From Bacteroidota bacterium (GTDB lineage: Bacteria > Bacteroidota > Bacteroidia > Chitinophagales > Chitinophagaceae), in NCBI GenBank assembly GCA_016868815.1, contig VGFQ01000005.1:62001-126000 (forward strand): a stretch of DNA of 64,000 bases, in the 5' to 3' direction. Position numbers and translations under genes: made by a program. The notes beneath the pieces are model-generated. The model ran no database searches. It saw only the letters and a list, made by a program, of their open reading frames with translations, and was not told where the DNA came from. Below, one piece after another: positions 61,730 through 64,000 of the stretch; the first letter of the stretch is position 1; the number at the start of each line of letters is the position of its first letter.

Positions 61730-63577
61730 TTAGTAGCCCCTGACGTTCTTACCTTCCATGAAGTTCAGGTATGCCTTGTTGACCACGCGGTTGCCTCCCG
61801 GCGTGGGGTAGTTGCCGGTGAAGTACCAGTCGCCGGTATTGTTGGGGCAGGCGGCATGCAAGTCCTCGATGTTCTGGAAGATGACTTGTACGGGGATGGT
61901 GATATCACGGGGGGTAATGAGCCTTGCCACCATGTCGGATATCTGTTCGGTGGTGAAGGGTCGGTAGATGCGTCGGACGAGGTTTTCGGTGTGGAGCTGC
62001 CCGTTCCGGTGGCGTTCGCGGCATTCCTGATAGACTTCTTCGGATACCTCCATCATCTGATGCTCCCGTAGCAGTTCCATGGCTGCACGGAATGCGATGA
62101 AGTCGCCCAGCTTGCTCATGTCGATGCCATAGCAGTCGGGGTAGCGTATCTGCGGTGCTGAGGAGACGATGATGATCTTCTTTGGGTGCAGCCTCGCCAG
62201 CATGCGCACGATGCTTTGTTTGAGGGTGGTACCCCGTACGATGGAGTCATCGATCACGACGATGGTGTCGGTGTCGCGGGAGACAGTGCCATAGGTGATG
62301 TCGTACACATGTTGTACCATCTCCGAGCGAGAGGCGTCTTCGGTGATGAAGGTGCGCATCTTGACATCTTTGGTAGTCACTTTTTCCACACGGATCTTGC
62401 GGCGGATCATCTCTGAGAGCTTCTCTTCGTCGAAGTCGTTCTTCCAAGAGAGGATGCGGGTCACTTTAATGCTGTTGAGGTAGTCTTCCATCCCTTTGAG
62501 CAGTCCATAGAACGCCACCTCTGCTGTGTTGGGGATGAAGGAGAAGATGGTATGACGCAGGTCGTTGTCGATGGCCTGCAGCACGCGGCTGTGGAGGCCG
62601 TAGCCGAGGGCGATCCGCTCCCGATAAATCTTTTCATCGCTGCCGCGGGAGAAGTAGATGCGCTCGAAGCTGCAGGCTCTGCGGGGCCTGGCCTCCAGGA
62701 CAGGTTCTACGTTATAGCTACCGTCGGGCTTTACAATCAGGGCATGCCCTGGCATGAGCTCTAGCACTTCATTCTCACCGACGTTGAAGGTGGTTCGGAT
62801 GGCGGCCCTTTCGGAGGCTGCCACGATGACTTCGTCGTTGATGTAGTAATAGGAGGGGCGGATGCCGTGGGCGTCTCTGACGACGAACGCGTCTCCGCTG
62901 CCCAAGAGGCCTCCGACGTTGAATCCGCCATCGCAGAGGCGGAAGGCACGCTGCAGGATAGAGGGGATGGAGAGGTCCCCGGGGTGTTGCTCGTCTTCTT
63001 TCACCAGGAAGTGGTGTACGACTTCCATCATGGCTGCCAGGTCGCTCTGCCGTTGGAACTCTCCGGGGTCTATGTTGACCAAGGCGAAGAGTTCTTCAGT
63101 ATTGACGAGGTTGAAGTTCCCTGCCAGCGCCAGGTTCCGGGCAGGGATGGTGTCTTTTTTCAGGAAAGGATGGCAGTATTCAACGTTATTGCGTCCTTGC
63201 GTACCATAGCGGAGATGGCCCAGCAGGAGTTCGCCGAGGTAGGGCAGGTGTCCTTTCAGCAGCCCGGGGTGCCGGAGGATCTCGGGCTGGTATTTTTCCA
63301 GTTCTCGGACTTCCCGGCCGATGGTGGCGAAGAGGTCTGCGATGGGCTGGGTGGTGTTGCTGCGCAGTTGGTGGAGGAATGGGTAGCCGGGCTCGGTGTG
63401 TAGCTTGACGGTGGCGATGCCGGCGCCGTCCTGGCCGCGGTTGTGCTGCTTCTCCATGAGGAGGTAGAGCTTGTTGAGCCCGTAGAGGGCAGTGCCCTTC
63501 TCCCGCATATAATATGAGAACGGCTTTCTGAGCCGTATGAATGCGAGGCCGCACTCATGCTTGATCTCATCGCTCAT
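61730..63577 (-). CDS. PurF-like amidotransferase/phosphoribosyltransferase (long form)
   Basis: A 615-residue protein, longer than classical amidophosphoribosyltransferase (about 470-510). The glutaminase begins KHECGLAFIRL with the nucleophile Cys9 after an eight-residue leader, similar to the propeptide of the Bacillus-type enzyme; EKQHNRGQDGAGIAT is the glutaminase motif. RRACSFERIYFSRGSD is near the linker region. The PRPP-binding motif is IVVIDDSIVRGTTLKQS. The C-terminal 140 residues exceed the normal enzyme. It should make phosphoribosylamine from PRPP and glutamine, but this long form is widespread in Bacteroidota and may be a paralogue with another role. Confidence 0.85.
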   Translation of the reverse strand: MSDEIKHECGLAFIRLRKPFSYYMREKGTALYGLNKLYLLMEKQHNRGQDGAGIATVKLHTEPGYPFLHQLRSNTTQPIADLFATIGREVRELEKYQPEILRHPGLLKGHLPYLGELLLGHLRYGTQGRNNVEYCHPFLKKDTIPARNLALAGNFNLVNTEELFALVNIDPGEFQRQSDLAAMMEVVHHFLVKEDEQHPGDLSIPSILQRAFRLCDGGFNVGGLLGSGDAFVVRDAHGIRPSYYYINDEVIVAASERAAIRTTFNVGENEVLELMPGHALIVKPDGSYNVEPVLEARPRRACSFERIYFSRGSDEKIYRERIALGYGLHSRVLQAIDNDLRHTIFSFIPNTAEVAFYGLLKGMEDYLNSIKVTRILSWKNDFDEEKLSEMIRRKIRVEKVTTKDVKMRTFITEDASRSEMVQHVYDITYGTVSRDTDTIVVIDDSIVRGTTLKQSIVRMLARLHPKKIIIVSSAPQIRYPDCYGIDMSKLGDFIAFRAAMELLREHQMMEVSEEVYQECRERHRNGQLHTENLVRRIYRPFTTEQISDMVARLITPRDITIPVQVIFQNIEDLHAACPNNTGDWYFTGNYPTPGGNRVVNKAYLNFMEGKNVRGY

Positions 63578-63644
63578 AGAGAATCACCGGCTGCGTATGA
63601 CCTGCGCATGCGCCGGAGCTGACAAGGTACGTCTTTTGGGGGGA

Positions 63645-64000
63645 CTATTTCTTTACAACGTCTCCGAACGACTTACGTATGGCTTCGCAGGTCTCGTAGT
63701 CTTTGTCGATCATGATGTAGTAGGTCGACAGCTTGGTAGTGAACCATTTGTCGATGGCCTTATTCTTCTTCTCCTCCAGGGCCCGTTGGGAGATGCGGTT
63801 GTAGTCGTCGCGCAGGTTTTCGCGATGGGGTTCCGTACGGCTACGAAGGTTGACGATGCGGACACCCACTTTTTCGCGTTCGTCGGTGAAGGTGAGAGGG
63901 GCGCTGTACTCGCCCACTTTCAGGCGTTTAAGGTCGTTCACGAGGTCTTTGTCGAGTTCATCGATGGTCACGAATGAGCCGCCCTGACCGCTGATGAGTC
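63645..64000 (-). CDS. SurA-like periplasmic peptidyl-prolyl isomerase, C-terminus (partial)
   Basis: The frame is open to the window edge, so the 5' part is missing. The visible 117 residues run LISGQGGSFVTIDELDKDL ... FTDEREKVGVRIVNLRSRTE ... DYNRISQRALEEKKNKAIDKW and end with VVKK. The DERxKVGxRIV and SRTEPHRENLRDDYN motifs are typical of the last parvulin domain and C-terminal helix of Bacteroidota SurA-type foldases that help outer-membrane proteins. The stop is near 63645. It is the next gene upstream of, and on the same strand as, the PurF-like gene. Confidence 0.82.
   Translation of the reverse strand, partial: LISGQGGSFVTIDELDKDLVNDLKRLKVGEYSAPLTFTDEREKVGVRIVNLRSRTEPHRENLRDDYNRISQRALEEKKNKAIDKWFTTKLSTYYIMIDKDYETCEAIRKSFGDVVKK

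Noticed and set aside
1-64000. Transposons, prophage, CRISPR arrays, tRNA or rRNA genes
   Set aside because: No transposase or integrase motifs, no regularly spaced repeats, and no T-loop-like tRNA signature outside coding regions were seen by eye; a tRNAscan or ISfinder search would be decisive.

Overview
The window looks like chromosomal DNA of a Bacteroidota bacterium, most likely of the Chitinophagaceae type (soil or freshwater, GC-rich for the phylum). The reasons are gene content (an S46 dipeptidyl-peptidase, a Fib_succ_major protein, a TonB receptor, a GHL10 hydrolase, a long PurF-like enzyme, a SurA-type foldase, an ABC permease fused to an M1 peptidase), scarce Shine-Dalgarno signals, and several TAnnTTTG-like -7 promoter boxes, the Bacteroidota pattern. 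I saw no rRNA, tRNA, CRISPR array, transposase or phage gene.

Layout. From 1 to about 38.9 kb lies a catabolic, largely exported region: a sugar isomerase-like protein, a class V aminotransferase-like protein, a GH78 rhamnosidase, two Gfo/Idh/MocA dehydrogenases, an M24 peptidase, a TonB receptor, an SGNH hydrolase, an MFS transporter, a lipid kinase, a Rieske protein, an FAD oxidoreductase, a dienelactone hydrolase, a metallophosphoesterase, an FkbM methyltransferase, a two-domain esterase, a D-aminoacylase, a SolA-like oxidase, an N-formylglutamate-amidohydrolase-like protein, two beta-lactamase-fold hydrolases, an ABC/M1-peptidase operon, a penicillin acylase and a DUF1080 3-keto-glycoside hydrolase. 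Many carry twin-arginine, Sec or lipoprotein signals, so they probably work in the periplasm on plant or microbial glycosides and peptides. From 39 to 41.8 kb are a small membrane protein, a GH25 lysozyme and a radical SAM/SPASM protein.

From 41.9 to about 46.1 kb the DNA becomes strikingly AT-rich. This island holds a threonyl-tRNA synthetase without a TGS domain and a COG0523 (CobW-like) metallochaperone, with a perfect 15-bp inverted repeat lying over the synthetase promoter. It looks like a horizontally acquired zinc-limitation module and is the most interesting part of the window. A frame-shifted gene relic lies next to it. A second AT-rich patch at 6.6-7.6 kb holds another broken gene, next to a truncated duplicate of the neighbouring serine hydrolase.

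From 46.1 to 64 kb most genes are housekeeping: GHL10 hydrolase, rpoN, rlmD, a rhomboid protease followed by a catalytically dead rhomboid and an EEP-family protein, cysS, an S46 peptidase, a YbjQ protein, obgE, a PaaI-type thioesterase with a TetR regulator, a PurF-like amidotransferase, and the C-terminus of a SurA-like isomerase cut by the window edge.
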